Shown here one piece after another: positions 51,640 through 61,004 of a stretch of 64,000 nt of DNA. Both the position numbers and the translations under genes were made by a program. Location: NCBI GenBank assembly GCA_009777725.1, contig WRLG01000004.1, forward strand, positions 1-64,000, written 5' to 3'. The DNA comes from Oscillospiraceae bacterium. GTDB lineage: Bacteria > Bacillota > Clostridia > Oscillospirales > Ruminococcaceae. The notes beneath the pieces are model-generated. The model was given only the letters and a program-made list of their open reading frames with translations. It made no database searches and was not told the DNA's origin. Each line of letters begins with the position of its first letter. Within the stretch, counting starts at the first letter, position 1.

Positions 51640-52176
51640 TCAAAAGTTTTCTTTATTTTCTTCATTTTCAAGCGCGTACTCAATCACGTTGCGGTAAAAC
51701 ACAGCGGGATTTTTAAGAATTTTATTTTTTATAAGATTCGCCTGCTCAATATCGGGAGCATAAAGCGAAACCCGCATTAAATCGTATGAGACATCTTTTA
51801 TCGCGCAGTTAACCTCAAAGCCGTTTGGCACTTTGTTTACGCTAATATCCGTTTCACTCTCGCGGGCGACCCTTGAAAACAACGAGTAGGCTGATTTTAA
51901 CAGCCTGTTATGAAAATATTCGGGGATATAAGAATTAAAATATTCAGAACCCAATCTGCCTTTTTCGTTTAGGATAATATTTCCATCGACCCTTGACGCA
52001 GAACCGTTTTGGATAAGCTCTTCAAGGGCTTCGGCATAGTAAAAATAGTTAATCACCTCGCTTAAATGAACTATTTCATAAAGCTGTTCCTCTGAAACGG
52101 GCTTAGAAATCCTGTCAAGAATAAAGCAAATCATTATTTTCACATGAAAAACCGAGTTAATTTCGGGATAAATCAT
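51640..52176 (-). CDS. DUF4364 family protein
   Basis: 178 residues from ATG 52176; an alternative ATG lies 6 codons upstream at 52194 and neither has a strong ribosome binding site. The N-terminus (KIMICFILDRISKPVSEEQLYEIV ... YFYYAEALEELIQNG) looks like a winged-helix domain, followed by an alpha/beta domain, as in the DUF4364 family of Clostridia. Possibly a regulator. Promoter of the conserved-spacer family at 52268-52296. Confidence 0.8.
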   Translation of the reverse strand: MIYPEINSVFHVKIMICFILDRISKPVSEEQLYEIVHLSEVINYFYYAEALEELIQNGSASRVDGNIILNEKGRLGSEYFNSYIPEYFHNRLLKSAYSLFSRVARESETDISVNKVPNGFEVNCAIKDVSYDLMRVSLYAPDIEQANLIKNKILKNPAVFYRNVIEYALENEENKENF

Positions 52177-52267
52177 TGCTCTACCTGCTTTCATTTCTTA
52201 TATACGAATCGGGGGAATTTTTTATTCGGTTATAGCGGACAAAAAAGCGTGTTAACCCCTTACAAAC

Positions 52268-52296
52268 ATTATAGCTGATTTTGGCGGTTCTGTCAA
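52268..52296 (-). promoter_or_regulatory. Promoter of the DUF4364 gene (related spacer)
   Basis: Minus strand TTGACA (52291-52296), spacer GAACCGCCAAAATCAGC, TATAAT (52268-52273). The upstream sequence AGTACTGAATTGTAATATT also resembles that of the two toxin promoters at 757-780 and 1165-1190. Confidence 0.8.
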
Positions 52297-52351
52297 TAAA
52301 AGTACTGAATTGTAATATTTTAAAAACCAATTATTTTTAATATAATACTTA

Positions 52352-52380
52352 TAGACAATAATGAAAAATTATGGTATAAT
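52352..52380 (+). promoter_or_regulatory. Promoter of the his genes
   Basis: TAGACA (52352-52357), 17-nt spacer, TATAAT (52375-52380). Confidence 0.55.
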
Positions 52381-52424
52381 TGTTTTATAACATTGACATA
52401 TAAAACGAAAGTGTGGTTTTCAGA

Positions 52425-53720
52425 ATGAAAATAATAAATAAAATAATTGCCGATGGCTCTGCCGAAAATATTTTTCTTGAGGAGCTTCAAAAAAGGAGCG
52501 GTGAAACAGATAAGCAGGTAACTCAAACGGTTCTTTCAATCATTGAAGACGTTCGCTTAAACGGCGATAAAGCCGTTTCGGATTATACCTTGAAGTTTGA
52601 CGGGGTTTCGCCCAATTATTACGAAGTACCGCTTGACGTGATTCAAGAAGCGTTAACCCAAGCGGACGAAAGCTTAACAAACGCGCTCCTTAATGCCATG
52701 GGAAACATTACCAAATTTCATGAAAAACAGCTTGAACAAGGCTTTACCTCTTTTAATGAAAACGGGGTTATTTTAGGTCAAACCGCAAGGGGGCTGGAGC
52801 GTGTCGGGCTGTATATTCCGGGGGGGACTGCGCCGTATATATCATCGGTTTTAATGTGCACAATCCCTGCGAAAATTGCGGGCGTTAAAGAGGTCATTAT
52901 GGTAACTCCGCCGCAAAAAGATGGGGGTGCTAACAAGGACGTTCTGACTGCCGCCGCAATCTGCGGGGTTGACAGGGTGTTTTTGATGGGCGGCGCGCAG
53001 GCGGCGGCGGCTTTGGCTTACGGCACGCAAAGTGTTCCTAAGGTAGATAAAATTGTCGGACCGGGCAACATCTACGTTGCAACGGCGAAGAAGCTCCTGT
53101 ACGGCGTTGTTGACATAGATATGGTCGCAGGACCGAGCGAAATCCTTATCATAGCGGACGATTCCGCCTCACCGCGCTTTTTGGCGGCTGACCTGCTTTC
53201 GCAAGCCGAGCATGATACTCTATCCTCCTCTATATTGATTACGACAAGCGAGCGGATTGCCGATGAAACAACAGCAGAGCTTGAAAGGCAGCTGAATCTA
53301 TTGCCGCGAAAGGAAATCGCGCAGAAAGCTCTTGAACGGGTAGGTGCTGTAATCGTGACGAAAACGCTTGAACGCGCTTTTGAGCTTTCTAATATTCTTG
53401 CCCCCGAGCATCTGGAGCTTATGATTGAAAACCCGATGGAAAGGCTTGGCATGGTTGAAAACGCGGGCTCAATCTTCCTTGGGCGTTATTCGCCCGAGCC
53501 CTTGGGGGATTATTATGCAGGACCTAATCATGTCCTCCCCACTGCCGGGACAGCGCGGTTTTTCTCCCCGCTTTCGGTAAACAGCTTCACGAAGCGTTCG
53601 CAGTATATCTATTATTCGGAGCAGGCTTTGCGGGAGGCTAAGGACGATATTGTGCTGATTGCCGAGCGCGAAGGGTTTACGGCTCATGCAAACGCGCTTC
53701 GGGCGAGGTTTGAGGGTTAA
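52425..53720 (+). CDS. hisD: Histidinol dehydrogenase
   Basis: 431 residues from ATG 52425. Catalyses the last two steps of histidine synthesis, histidinol to histidine, with NAD+ and Zn2+. GLYIPGGTAPYISSVLM, GGAQAAAALAYGT, the VAGPSEILIIAD block and AGPNHVLPTAGTARF are all typical. First gene of a short hisD-hisC-hisB operon; hisG, hisA, hisF, hisH and hisI are not in the window. Confidence 0.97.
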   Translation: MKIINKIIADGSAENIFLEELQKRSGETDKQVTQTVLSIIEDVRLNGDKAVSDYTLKFDGVSPNYYEVPLDVIQEALTQADESLTNALLNAMGNITKFHEKQLEQGFTSFNENGVILGQTARGLERVGLYIPGGTAPYISSVLMCTIPAKIAGVKEVIMVTPPQKDGGANKDVLTAAAICGVDRVFLMGGAQAAAALAYGTQSVPKVDKIVGPGNIYVATAKKLLYGVVDIDMVAGPSEILIIADDSASPRFLAADLLSQAEHDTLSSSILITTSERIADETTAELERQLNLLPRKEIAQKALERVGAVIVTKTLERAFELSNILAPEHLELMIENPMERLGMVENAGSIFLGRYSPEPLGDYYAGPNHVLPTAGTARFFSPLSVNSFTKRSQYIYYSEQALREAKDDIVLIAEREGFTAHANALRARFEG

Positions 53721-53739
53721 AGATTGAGGGGGTTAGGTT

Positions 53740-54813
53740 ATGGAATTTTTATGGGAGGGCAATGTCCGAAAAGCGAACCCCTATACGCCGGGCGAACAAC
53801 CTAACGGGCAGGGGGTCATAAAGCTTAATACGAATGAAAACCCCTACCCGCCACCTGAGCTTGTTGCGGAGGTTTTAATGGATTATAACCGCGATTCGGC
53901 AAGGCTGTACCCCGATACAAATTCAACCGCACTTACCGAAGCACTTGCAAAAAGGTATGGGGTTGATGCTTCGCAAATTTTTATCGGTGTCGGCTCGGAT
54001 GATGTGATTTCAATGCTGTTTATGACTTTTTTTAATTCAAGCAAGCCCGTTTTGTTCCCCGATATTACCTATTCTTTTTATGAGGTTTGGGCGGATATTT
54101 ACAAAGTGCCGTTTAAAACGCTCCCCCTTGACGAGAATTTCAGAATGAATCCCGCTGATTATAAAATCGAAAACGGCGGCATTATTTTCCCTAACCCCAA
54201 CGCCCCGACGGGGGTTTATGAGCCGCTTGAATTAGTTGAGGAAATTGCCGCCGCGAACCCGGGGGCAGTAGTCATCGTTGATGAAGCTTATGTTGATTTC
54301 GGCGGGGTAAGCTGCCTGCCCTTGATTGAAAAATACGATAACCTTATAATCGTTCAAACCTTTTCAAAATCCCGCTCTATGGCAGGGATGAGGATTGGCT
54401 TCGCTGTTGGTAACAAGCGTTTGATTAAGTTTTTGAACGATGTTAAGTTTTCGGTTAACTCTTATACCATGAATCATATTTCACAGCTTTGCGGGGCGGC
54501 ATCGGTTAAGTGCGATGTTTATTTTAAAAACACACTGGAAAAAATAATAAACACGCGCGAAAACACAAAGCGCAGGCTTGCAGAGCTGGGATTTTCTTTC
54601 CCCGATTCGAAAGCGAATTTTATATTCGCGAGACATGACGTTAAAAACGCGGGTGAAATTTTTAACGCGCTCAAAGCGCGTAAAATATACGTCCGCCACT
54701 GGAATAAGCCGCGGATTTCGGATTACCTCAGAATTACCATAGGGACTGATGGGGAGATGGATACTTTAATTGAGGCTTTGAAAGGAATTATAAACCATGA
54801 GCAGAATTTTTAA
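53740..54813 (+). CDS. hisC: Histidinol-phosphate aminotransferase
   Basis: 357 residues, PLP fold type I. LNTNENPYPPP near the N-terminus, FPNPNAPTGV, DEAYVDFGG, and the Schiff-base Lys in TFSKSRSMAGMRIGF. Transfers an amino group to imidazole-acetol phosphate. GGGGGTTAGGTT precedes the ATG; overlaps hisB by 17 nt. Confidence 0.97.
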   Translation: MEFLWEGNVRKANPYTPGEQPNGQGVIKLNTNENPYPPPELVAEVLMDYNRDSARLYPDTNSTALTEALAKRYGVDASQIFIGVGSDDVISMLFMTFFNSSKPVLFPDITYSFYEVWADIYKVPFKTLPLDENFRMNPADYKIENGGIIFPNPNAPTGVYEPLELVEEIAAANPGAVVIVDEAYVDFGGVSCLPLIEKYDNLIIVQTFSKSRSMAGMRIGFAVGNKRLIKFLNDVKFSVNSYTMNHISQLCGAASVKCDVYFKNTLEKIINTRENTKRRLAELGFSFPDSKANFIFARHDVKNAGEIFNALKARKIYVRHWNKPRISDYLRITIGTDGEMDTLIEALKGIINHEQNF

Positions 54814-55378
54814 ACTTGAACGTGAAACTAAGGAAACTAAAATAAGCGTGATGATTAACTTCGACCGAACGGGCGATAACAAAATTTCAACGGGAATCGG
54901 ATTTTTTGACCATATGCTGAATTCATTCGCGCTTCACGGAGGGTTTGAGCTACACCTGAGCGTTGAGGGCGATATTGAGGTTGACGGGCATCACACCGTT
55001 GAGGATACGGGGATTGCGTTAGGAGCGGCTTTCAAAGGCGCGCTTAGCGACTGTAAAGGGATTAACCGTTACGGGGCGGCGTTTATACCGATGGACGAAG
55101 CGTTGGGGTTTGCAAGCGTTGACATCAGCAACCGCCCTTATTTAGTGTTTAATGCCGAGTTCCCCGAAGAAAAAATCGGCGGCTTTGATTCCTGCCTTAC
55201 CGAGGAATTTTTCCGCGCTTTCGCGTTTAACGCGGGATTAACCCTGCATTTGAAAGCCGAATACGGCAAAAACAGCCACCACATCGCGGAAGCCCTTTTC
55301 AAAGCCGCCGCCCACGCGCTGAAAGCCGCTGTAGCGGTTAACGGTAATAACATATTGTCAACTAAAGGGGTTTTATAA
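54797..55378 (+). CDS. hisB: Imidazoleglycerol-phosphate dehydratase
   Basis: 193 residues, monofunctional HisB. The metal-binding motifs FFDHMLNSFALHGG, DGHHTVEDTGI and the late NSHHIAEALFKAAAHAL are intact. Dehydrates imidazole-glycerol phosphate. Confidence 0.97.
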   Translation: MSRIFKLERETKETKISVMINFDRTGDNKISTGIGFFDHMLNSFALHGGFELHLSVEGDIEVDGHHTVEDTGIALGAAFKGALSDCKGINRYGAAFIPMDEALGFASVDISNRPYLVFNAEFPEEKIGGFDSCLTEEFFRAFAFNAGLTLHLKAEYGKNSHHIAEALFKAAAHALKAAVAVNGNNILSTKGVL

Positions 55379-55382
55379 CCAA

Positions 55383-56480
55383 ATGTATAAAATACAACGT
55401 GAATTTGAGGGCAGGACATTTCCTGTGCCGGACTACATAGTTGACGATTGCATTAAGCTTGCCGACCCGAAATGGGTTAAGGTTATGCTGTATATTTTTC
55501 GTCACCAGCATGATTTTACATATGAGCCCGCTCAAATAGCCGCCGCCTTGGGAATTGGGGTTAAAACCGAAGATGTGGAAAATGCCCTTTCTTATTTGGA
55601 GCAGGTTGGAGCGGTTTGTTTAGTGAACCGTGAACAGTTAACAGTGAACAGTGATAGAGTGGCGGTTAATGGTGAGTTGGCAACGGCTTTTGATGTAATA
55701 AATGATAATAATAATACCCAAAGTATAACATCTGCAATTGAGGACGAGGGGGTTTCGGAGGCGCGGCAGAGGGAGAGGGTTGTAAAATCGCTTACCCCTA
55801 AGGAGATTGCCGAGAGGATTAATGAATCGGAGGAGCTTAAATTTTTATTTAAGTCGGCGGAGGATATATTCGCAAGAGTTTTAAACCATACGGAGCACCG
55901 CTCGCTTATCTGGCTCACCGATTATTACGGCTTGCCCGCCGATATATTGCTTATGATTATAGCTTACTGCGAATCGTCCGGCAAGGCTAGCATGTCAAGG
56001 GTTGAGGGGATTGCTAGGGCATGGCATGAAAGAGGAATCAATTCGCATGAAAAAGCCCAAGAGGAAATCATACGAATGCAGCAGAGCGGCACTTTAACAG
56101 GTAAAATAAAATCGCGGCTGGAAATTAACCGTGTGCTGACCTCAAAGGAGAAAGATTTTGCCGAGGTTTGGTCGGATAAGCGGATTGACATTGAGCTTAT
56201 CGTGCTTGCATATGAAAAGACCGTTGCGGCTACCGGCAAGCTTTCGTTTAACTATATGAACAAAATCCTCATCGGCTGGTATGATAACGGGTATAAGACA
56301 ACGGAGCAGATTGAGCAAGCCGACCGAGAATTTGCATCAAGCAATAAAAAGAGCACCGCAAAGCAACGCAACACGGTTACGGAACACTCATATGACCTTG
56401 ACAAAATTGTTGAACATTCCGTGAATAATATCCCTAAATATAAGAGCAAGCGAAAAGGAGCAGTTGAAAGCGGAGTGTGA
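55383..56480 (+). CDS. DnaD/DnaB-type primosome protein
   Basis: 365 residues. An N-terminal winged helix (about 1-80), a linker, and two DnaD-like C-terminal domains (about 145-225 and 240-305; YYGLPADILLMIIAYCESSGK). With the DnaC-like gene 42 nt downstream it should load the replicative helicase. The linker around 55625-55680 (NREQLTVNSDRVAVNGEL) is encoded by GAACAGTTAACAGTGAACAGTG, the same type of short repeat that fills intergenic gaps, so a repeat seems to have become coding. It starts 4 nt after hisB without an evident ribosome binding site. Confidence 0.88.
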   Translation: MYKIQREFEGRTFPVPDYIVDDCIKLADPKWVKVMLYIFRHQHDFTYEPAQIAAALGIGVKTEDVENALSYLEQVGAVCLVNREQLTVNSDRVAVNGELATAFDVINDNNNTQSITSAIEDEGVSEARQRERVVKSLTPKEIAERINESEELKFLFKSAEDIFARVLNHTEHRSLIWLTDYYGLPADILLMIIAYCESSGKASMSRVEGIARAWHERGINSHEKAQEEIIRMQQSGTLTGKIKSRLEINRVLTSKEKDFAEVWSDKRIDIELIVLAYEKTVAATGKLSFNYMNKILIGWYDNGYKTTEQIEQADREFASSNKKSTAKQRNTVTEHSYDLDKIVEHSVNNIPKYKSKRKGAVESGV

Positions 56481-56522
56481 TATAGCTCGCTTAACGAACG
56501 GCTCTAAGGAGGTCTAAGGCTT

Positions 56523-57491
56523 ATGAATATCTGCGCCGCCGCTGAAAATGAAATAAAAAAGCGTCGTCTTTTAGCGGAAGACGCGCATGAACGCAGGCGC
56601 GGGGAGGCATATTTTAAAATCCCCGAAATCAGAGAAATAGAGCTCCGAATTGCACAGACCAATTCAGAGCTTGTCAAGCTTGTTATAAATAAAAAGGGCG
56701 ATGCTGAATTTAACCGCATAAAACAGCAAAACCTGCAAGCGCAGGCGATGATAGACGGCTTGCTCAAAAAAAACGGCTTCCCCTCCGACTGGCTTAGCCC
56801 GCCTTATACCTGCAATAAGTGCGCGGACAGCGGTTTTTTTGAGGGGCGGCGTTGCGTATGCTTTGAAATGGCTTTAAAAAAGCTTTCGGTTCAAAGGCTT
56901 AACGAAGCCGCCAACATGCCTAAGCATGATTTTGAGCATTTTTCACTTGATTATTACAAGGGTGTAAAAACGGCGAACGGCGGTGATTGCTATTCTGTCA
57001 TGAGCGATATATACGACTACTGCACAGCGTATGCCGATGATTTCAGCCGCCATTCCGATAACCTGCTTTTTTACGGGAAAACGGGGCTTGGGAAAACCCA
57101 TCTCTCCCTGTCAATCGCCAAGACAGCCGCCGAGAAAGGCTATTGCGCCGCTTACGGCTCTTTGCAAAACTACCTCAGCGCAATCGAAAAGGAACATTTC
57201 GGCAGGGCAGAGCCCGGCGAGGATACAATGCGGACACTTATTGAAGCAGACCTTCTCATAATCGATGACTTCGGCTCGGAATTTCTAACGGATTTTCACG
57301 AATCAAAAATCTATAATCTCATTAACACGCGCATAAACAGAGGGCTGCCGACAATTATAAGCACAAACCTAACAAAGGAGCAGCTGCAAAGCAGATATAA
57401 CGACAGAATTATATCAAGATTATTCGGTGAATATCAATATTTCTTCTTTGTAGGGCAGGATATTCGGCAGGTTAAGAGAATGAACAGTTAA
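56523..57491 (+). CDS. DnaC/DnaI-type helicase loader ATPase
   Basis: 322 residues. Coiled-coil N-terminus (about 5-85), a zinc-binding CNKC...CVC (about 98-117), then an AAA+ domain: Walker A GKTGLGKTH (about 184-192), Walker B LLIIDDFG, sensor STNL and arginine-finger region RIISRLFG. Loads the replicative helicase in concert with the DnaD-type protein. GGAGG 10 nt before the ATG. Confidence 0.93.
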   Translation: MNICAAAENEIKKRRLLAEDAHERRRGEAYFKIPEIREIELRIAQTNSELVKLVINKKGDAEFNRIKQQNLQAQAMIDGLLKKNGFPSDWLSPPYTCNKCADSGFFEGRRCVCFEMALKKLSVQRLNEAANMPKHDFEHFSLDYYKGVKTANGGDCYSVMSDIYDYCTAYADDFSRHSDNLLFYGKTGLGKTHLSLSIAKTAAEKGYCAAYGSLQNYLSAIEKEHFGRAEPGEDTMRTLIEADLLIIDDFGSEFLTDFHESKIYNLINTRINRGLPTIISTNLTKEQLQSRYNDRIISRLFGEYQYFFFVGQDIRQVKRMNS

Positions 57492-57500
57492 CAATTGTTT

Positions 57501-57532
57501 CTGTAGGGGCGACCGCCTCGGTCGCCCGAAAG
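57501..57532. repeat. Palindromic repeat between convergent genes
   Basis: GGGCGACCG CCT CGGTCGCCC (57507-57527) preceded by CTGTAG, a relative of the GGGACAGG-type palindromes, sitting between dnaC-like and rhomboid-like genes where it can act as a shared terminator. Confidence 0.65.
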
Positions 57533-57550
57533 GACAGGTACAACTGTTCA

Positions 57551-58249
57551 CTATTCCTCATCCTCATAACGGCTCTGTGTCATGTGTATTTTAAAATTCC
57601 TTTGCGTTTTTCTGTATTTGGTTTTAAGCTTAAACAGGTCTGCGAGCTTGTCGCCGAAGAAAATCCCTAAGTTTATAAACGCCGCTAAAATAGCTATTTT
57701 TACGGTAAAGGAAGAAAATAAAAAGATTAAGAGCAAAAACCCGCCGGAAATATAGCCTAAATATTTTACCTTAATCGGTATTATAAAAAACAGCATAATC
57801 CGCATTTCGGGGAATAGGATTGCAAAGGCTAAAAACAGTGATGTATTTAAAAATTCATTGGTAGCGTATCCCGTTATAAAGCCGCTGATGATTGCGCCTA
57901 TGATTCCTAAAAGGTAAAAAAGGTTAAATCTAAAGCTTCCCCAGTTATTTTCAAGCGTTGTCCCTATCATCCAGTAAAAATACATTGAAATGATAATCCA
58001 AAAAATGGAGTTGCTTATCGGCTCAAAAACGAAGCTGATAATCCGCCAGAATTGACCTGCCAAAAACAAATCCCTGTCAAACTGAATAAATCTTATGATA
58101 GACGGAGGGTGAGAAATCCCTCTGAATATTAAAGGGGACATAAAATCAAATGCAAATACAATTCCCATCCCGATTATGATATAAAGCATGAGGTTTCTTA
58201 TAGAATACCTGCCGAATTTGCGCTCCAGTTTATATATTAGATTGTTCAT
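57551..58249 (-). CDS. Rhomboid-like membrane protein without catalytic residues
   Basis: 232 residues from ATG 58249 (other in-frame starts lie at 58264 and 58270). Six membrane helices in rhomboid order; FWRIISFVFEP and NWGSFRFNLFYLLGIIGA correspond to the L1 loop and helix region of rhomboids, but no GxSG or catalytic His is visible. An inactive rhomboid fold (Derlin-like) is likely. Function unknown. Confidence 0.7.
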   Translation of the reverse strand: MNNLIYKLERKFGRYSIRNLMLYIIIGMGIVFAFDFMSPLIFRGISHPPSIIRFIQFDRDLFLAGQFWRIISFVFEPISNSIFWIIISMYFYWMIGTTLENNWGSFRFNLFYLLGIIGAIISGFITGYATNEFLNTSLFLAFAILFPEMRIMLFFIIPIKVKYLGYISGGFLLLIFLFSSFTVKIAILAAFINLGIFFGDKLADLFKLKTKYRKTQRNFKIHMTQSRYEDEE

Positions 58250-58285
58250 CAAAAAATACCCCATTTTCAATTTGAAGAATAACAG

Positions 58286-58318
58286 AGTTAGGAATGAGAA
58301 ACATCCTCATTCCTAACT
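58286..58318 (-). terminator. Hairpin after pnp
   Basis: 12-bp perfect stem GTTAGGAATGAG (58287-58298) / CTCATTCCTAAC (58306-58317), 21 nt past the pnp stop on the minus strand; the T-tract is weak. Confidence 0.6.
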
Positions 58319-58338
58319 CCTAAAACCTAAACCCTCAC

Positions 58339-60450
58339 TCAACCGTTTTTCTTCGCTTCAAGCGCGGTAAGAGCATCCTTTCGGGAAAGGTTGATTCGCC
58401 CTTGACTGTCAATTTCTGTTACCTTGACCACAATTTCATCGCCTAAGGCGACAACGTCCTCGACCTTTTCAACCCTTTGCTTGTCAAGCTTGGATATATG
58501 AACAAGCCCGTCTTTACCGGGGGCAATCTCGACAAACGCGCCGAAATTCATAATTCTGACGACCTTGCCCCTGTAAATAGCCCCAACTTCGGGGTCGTTT
58601 ACGATAGTATGAATAATTTGCAAAGCCTTGTTGGCTTTTTCAAGATCAAGCCCCGAGATAAATACGCCGCCCTCATCGTTAACGTCAATTTTAACTTCGC
58701 AGTCGGCTGAAATCTTTTGGATAACCTTGCCGCCCTGACCGATAATATCGCGGATTTTATCAACAGGCACTTTGGTTTGAAGCATCTTCGGCGCGTATTT
58801 GCCAACGGTAGCTCTGTGCGTGGGGATTGCTTTGAGCATAACCTCATCTAAGATGTGAATCCGCGCTTTGCGGGTTTTTTCCAAGGCTTCCTTTATAACT
58901 TCCGGCGTTAAGCCGTCTATTTTTATATCAACTTGAATAGCGGTTATTCCCTTATGGGTGCCGCCTACCTTAAAGTCCATATCACCGAAGAAATCCTCTA
59001 AGCCTTGAATGTCTACCATGGTTGTAAAGCTTCCGTCCTCTTTGGTGATAAGCCCGCAGGAAATACCGGCAACGGGGGCTTTAATCGGAACGCCCGCATC
59101 CATTAACGCTAAAGTTGAGCCGCAAATCGCCCCTTGCGATGTAGAGCCGTTAGATGAAAGAATTTCCGATACCAGCCTGTAGGCATAAGGGAATTCTTCA
59201 ATCGTGGGTATGACGGGGACTAAAGCCCTCTCCGCCAACGCGCCGTGACCGATTTCACGCCGTCCCGGTCCTCTTGACGGGCGCGTTTCGCCGACAGAAT
59301 AGGAGGGGAAATTATAATGGTGCATATAGCGTTTGGACTCTTCCTCATCTAAGCCGTCAATTCTTTGGGAATCGCTTACGGGACCTAATGTTGCGACGGT
59401 AAGAACCTGCGTCTGCCCTCTTGTAAACAGCCCCGAACCGTGAACGCGCGGCAGTAATCCGACTTCTGAGTGAAGCGGGCGAATTTCGTCAAGACCCCTG
59501 CCGTCAACACGCTTGCCCTCATAAAGCCATTCGCGGACAATTTTCTTTTGCAGCTTGTATATACATTCGTCAAGCATAGCTGCCTTGTCGGCATATTCTT
59601 CATCGAATCGCGCGTGGATTTCGTCCTTAATCGGGTTTAACCTTTCCTCGCGGATGTTTTTATCATCGGTATCCAAGGCAAGCTTAATTTTGTCCTGCGC
59701 CATTTCGCAAATGGCGTTGAACAAGTCGCTGTCAACCGTTTGTGATTCAAAGCTGAACTTTTCCTTGCCTATTTCGCTTTGTATATTTTCTATGAATTTA
59801 ACTATTTTTACATTTTCCTCATGTCCCGCTAAAATAGCCCGCATCATGGATTCCTCGTCAACTTGATTCGCGCCCGCTTCAATCATTACGATTTTTTCTT
59901 TAGTTGAAGCCAACGTCAGCTCTAAGTCAGACCTGCCCCTTTGCGCTAAAGTCGGATTGAGGACAACCTCGCCGTCAACCAGCCCAACGCTGATTCCTCC
60001 AATCGGACCGTTCCAAGGAATATCGGAAATCGAAACCGCAATCGAAGCGGCTACCATGCCGCAAATTTCGGGCGAATGGTCTAAATCAACCGACATCACC
60101 GTCATCACAACAGAAACATCGTTACGCATATCATCGGGGAAAAGGGGGCGCATCGGTCTGTCAACCACGCGTGACGTTAAAATAGCTTTATCGGAGGGCT
60201 TGCCCTCCCTTTTCATAAACGAGCCCGGGATTCTGCCCACGGAATAAAGCCTTTCCTCATAATCAACCGATAGGGGAAAATAATCAATCCCCTCTCTGGG
60301 TTTAGCACTTGCCGTGGTATTAGCCATAACAACTGTATCCCCGTATGTTACCCAGCAAGAGCCGTTAGATAATTCACAGGCTTTCCCCGTTTCAACCGTA
60401 AGCTCCCGCCCCGCGAAATCAGTCTTAAAAATTCTATGCTTCTCAAACAT
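58339..60450 (-). CDS. pnp: Polyribonucleotide nucleotidyltransferase
   Basis: 703 residues from ATG 60450 with AGGAGG 7 nt upstream; the upstream frame to 60480 is not the start. Two RNase PH domains, KH domain (IRDIIGQGGKVIQKI) and S1 domain (KDGLVHISKLDKQ) near the C-terminus. Phosphorolytic 3'-5' exonuclease of the RNA degradosome. It follows rpsO, the classic order. Confidence 0.98.
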   Translation of the reverse strand: MFEKHRIFKTDFAGRELTVETGKACELSNGSCWVTYGDTVVMANTTASAKPREGIDYFPLSVDYEERLYSVGRIPGSFMKREGKPSDKAILTSRVVDRPMRPLFPDDMRNDVSVVMTVMSVDLDHSPEICGMVAASIAVSISDIPWNGPIGGISVGLVDGEVVLNPTLAQRGRSDLELTLASTKEKIVMIEAGANQVDEESMMRAILAGHEENVKIVKFIENIQSEIGKEKFSFESQTVDSDLFNAICEMAQDKIKLALDTDDKNIREERLNPIKDEIHARFDEEYADKAAMLDECIYKLQKKIVREWLYEGKRVDGRGLDEIRPLHSEVGLLPRVHGSGLFTRGQTQVLTVATLGPVSDSQRIDGLDEEESKRYMHHYNFPSYSVGETRPSRGPGRREIGHGALAERALVPVIPTIEEFPYAYRLVSEILSSNGSTSQGAICGSTLALMDAGVPIKAPVAGISCGLITKEDGSFTTMVDIQGLEDFFGDMDFKVGGTHKGITAIQVDIKIDGLTPEVIKEALEKTRKARIHILDEVMLKAIPTHRATVGKYAPKMLQTKVPVDKIRDIIGQGGKVIQKISADCEVKIDVNDEGGVFISGLDLEKANKALQIIHTIVNDPEVGAIYRGKVVRIMNFGAFVEIAPGKDGLVHISKLDKQRVEKVEDVVALGDEIVVKVTEIDSQGRINLSRKDALTALEAKKNG

Positions 60451-60469
60451 TAAACTGCCTCCTATTTTT

Positions 60470-60566
60470 ACAATGAACAATTAACAATTAACAATGAACA
60501 ATTGCAATTAGCTAATTAACAATTTAATTGTTAATTGTTAATTGTTTATTGTTCATTGTTAATTGT
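60470..60566. repeat. Long inverted heptamer arrays between rpsO and pnp
   Basis: AACAATT-type units (about 60477-60505) meet their complement AATTGTT-type units (about 60528-60565) around CAATTAGCTAATT. The transcript could fold into a long A/U-rich hairpin exactly in the rpsO-pnp gap, a place where RNA processing is known in other bacteria. Confidence 0.75.
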
Positions 60567-60569
60567 TCA

Positions 60570-60836
60570 CTATTTCCTAATTCCCAGCTTTTCGATTGTT
60601 GCGCGGTATCGGTTTATGTCTTTTTTCATCAGGTAGTTAAGGAGATTTCTCCTGTGACCAACCATTTTGAGCAGACCGCGGCGTGAATGATGGTCTTTTT
60701 TGTGGGTTTTAAGATGCTCCGTAAGGTCGTTGATTCTTCTTGTAAGAATAGCAATTTGAACCTCGGGAGAACCCGTGTCGTTTTCCGAAAGCCTGTTAGC
60801 TTCAATCACGGCTGTTTTTTGCTCTTTCAGCAGCAT
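60570..60836 (-). CDS. rpsO: 30S ribosomal protein S15
   Basis: 88 residues from ATG 60836 (GAGGTGAAACT upstream), the usual length. [39 protein letters not shown] and [12 protein letters not shown] are standard. Binds 16S rRNA and its own mRNA leader. Confidence 0.98.
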   Translation of the reverse strand: MLLKEQKTAVIEANRLSENDTGSPEVQIAILTRRINDLTEHLKTHKKDHHSRRGLLKMVGHRRNLLNYLMKKDINRYRATIEKLGIRK

Positions 60837-60938
60837 AGTTTCACCTCTTTTACTTTTTCTCCGCAAACATAGAAAGCGGCAGGGTGTTTCCCTTAAAGGG
60901 CTTATTCCGCAATCCAAGTAGGCGGTAATCATTGCATA
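60837..60938 (-). promoter_or_regulatory. rpsO leader, possible S15 autoregulatory element
   Basis: About 100 nt of leader between the promoter at 60945-60973 and the start codon, with complementary segments GCGGAATAAGCCC...GCCGC and CCCTTT/AAGGG. S15 leaders commonly bind the protein; here this is inferred from position and pairing. Confidence 0.4.
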
Positions 60939-60944
60939 ATTAGC

Positions 60945-60973
60945 ATTATACCATAAAAGAATCAATTTGTAAA
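60945..60973 (-). promoter_or_regulatory. rpsO promoter
   Basis: Minus strand TTTACA (60968-60973), 17-nt spacer, TATAAT (60945-60950). Confidence 0.75.
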
Positions 60974-61004
60974 GGGTTTTTTTGCAAAATTTTACAACGG
61001 GCTT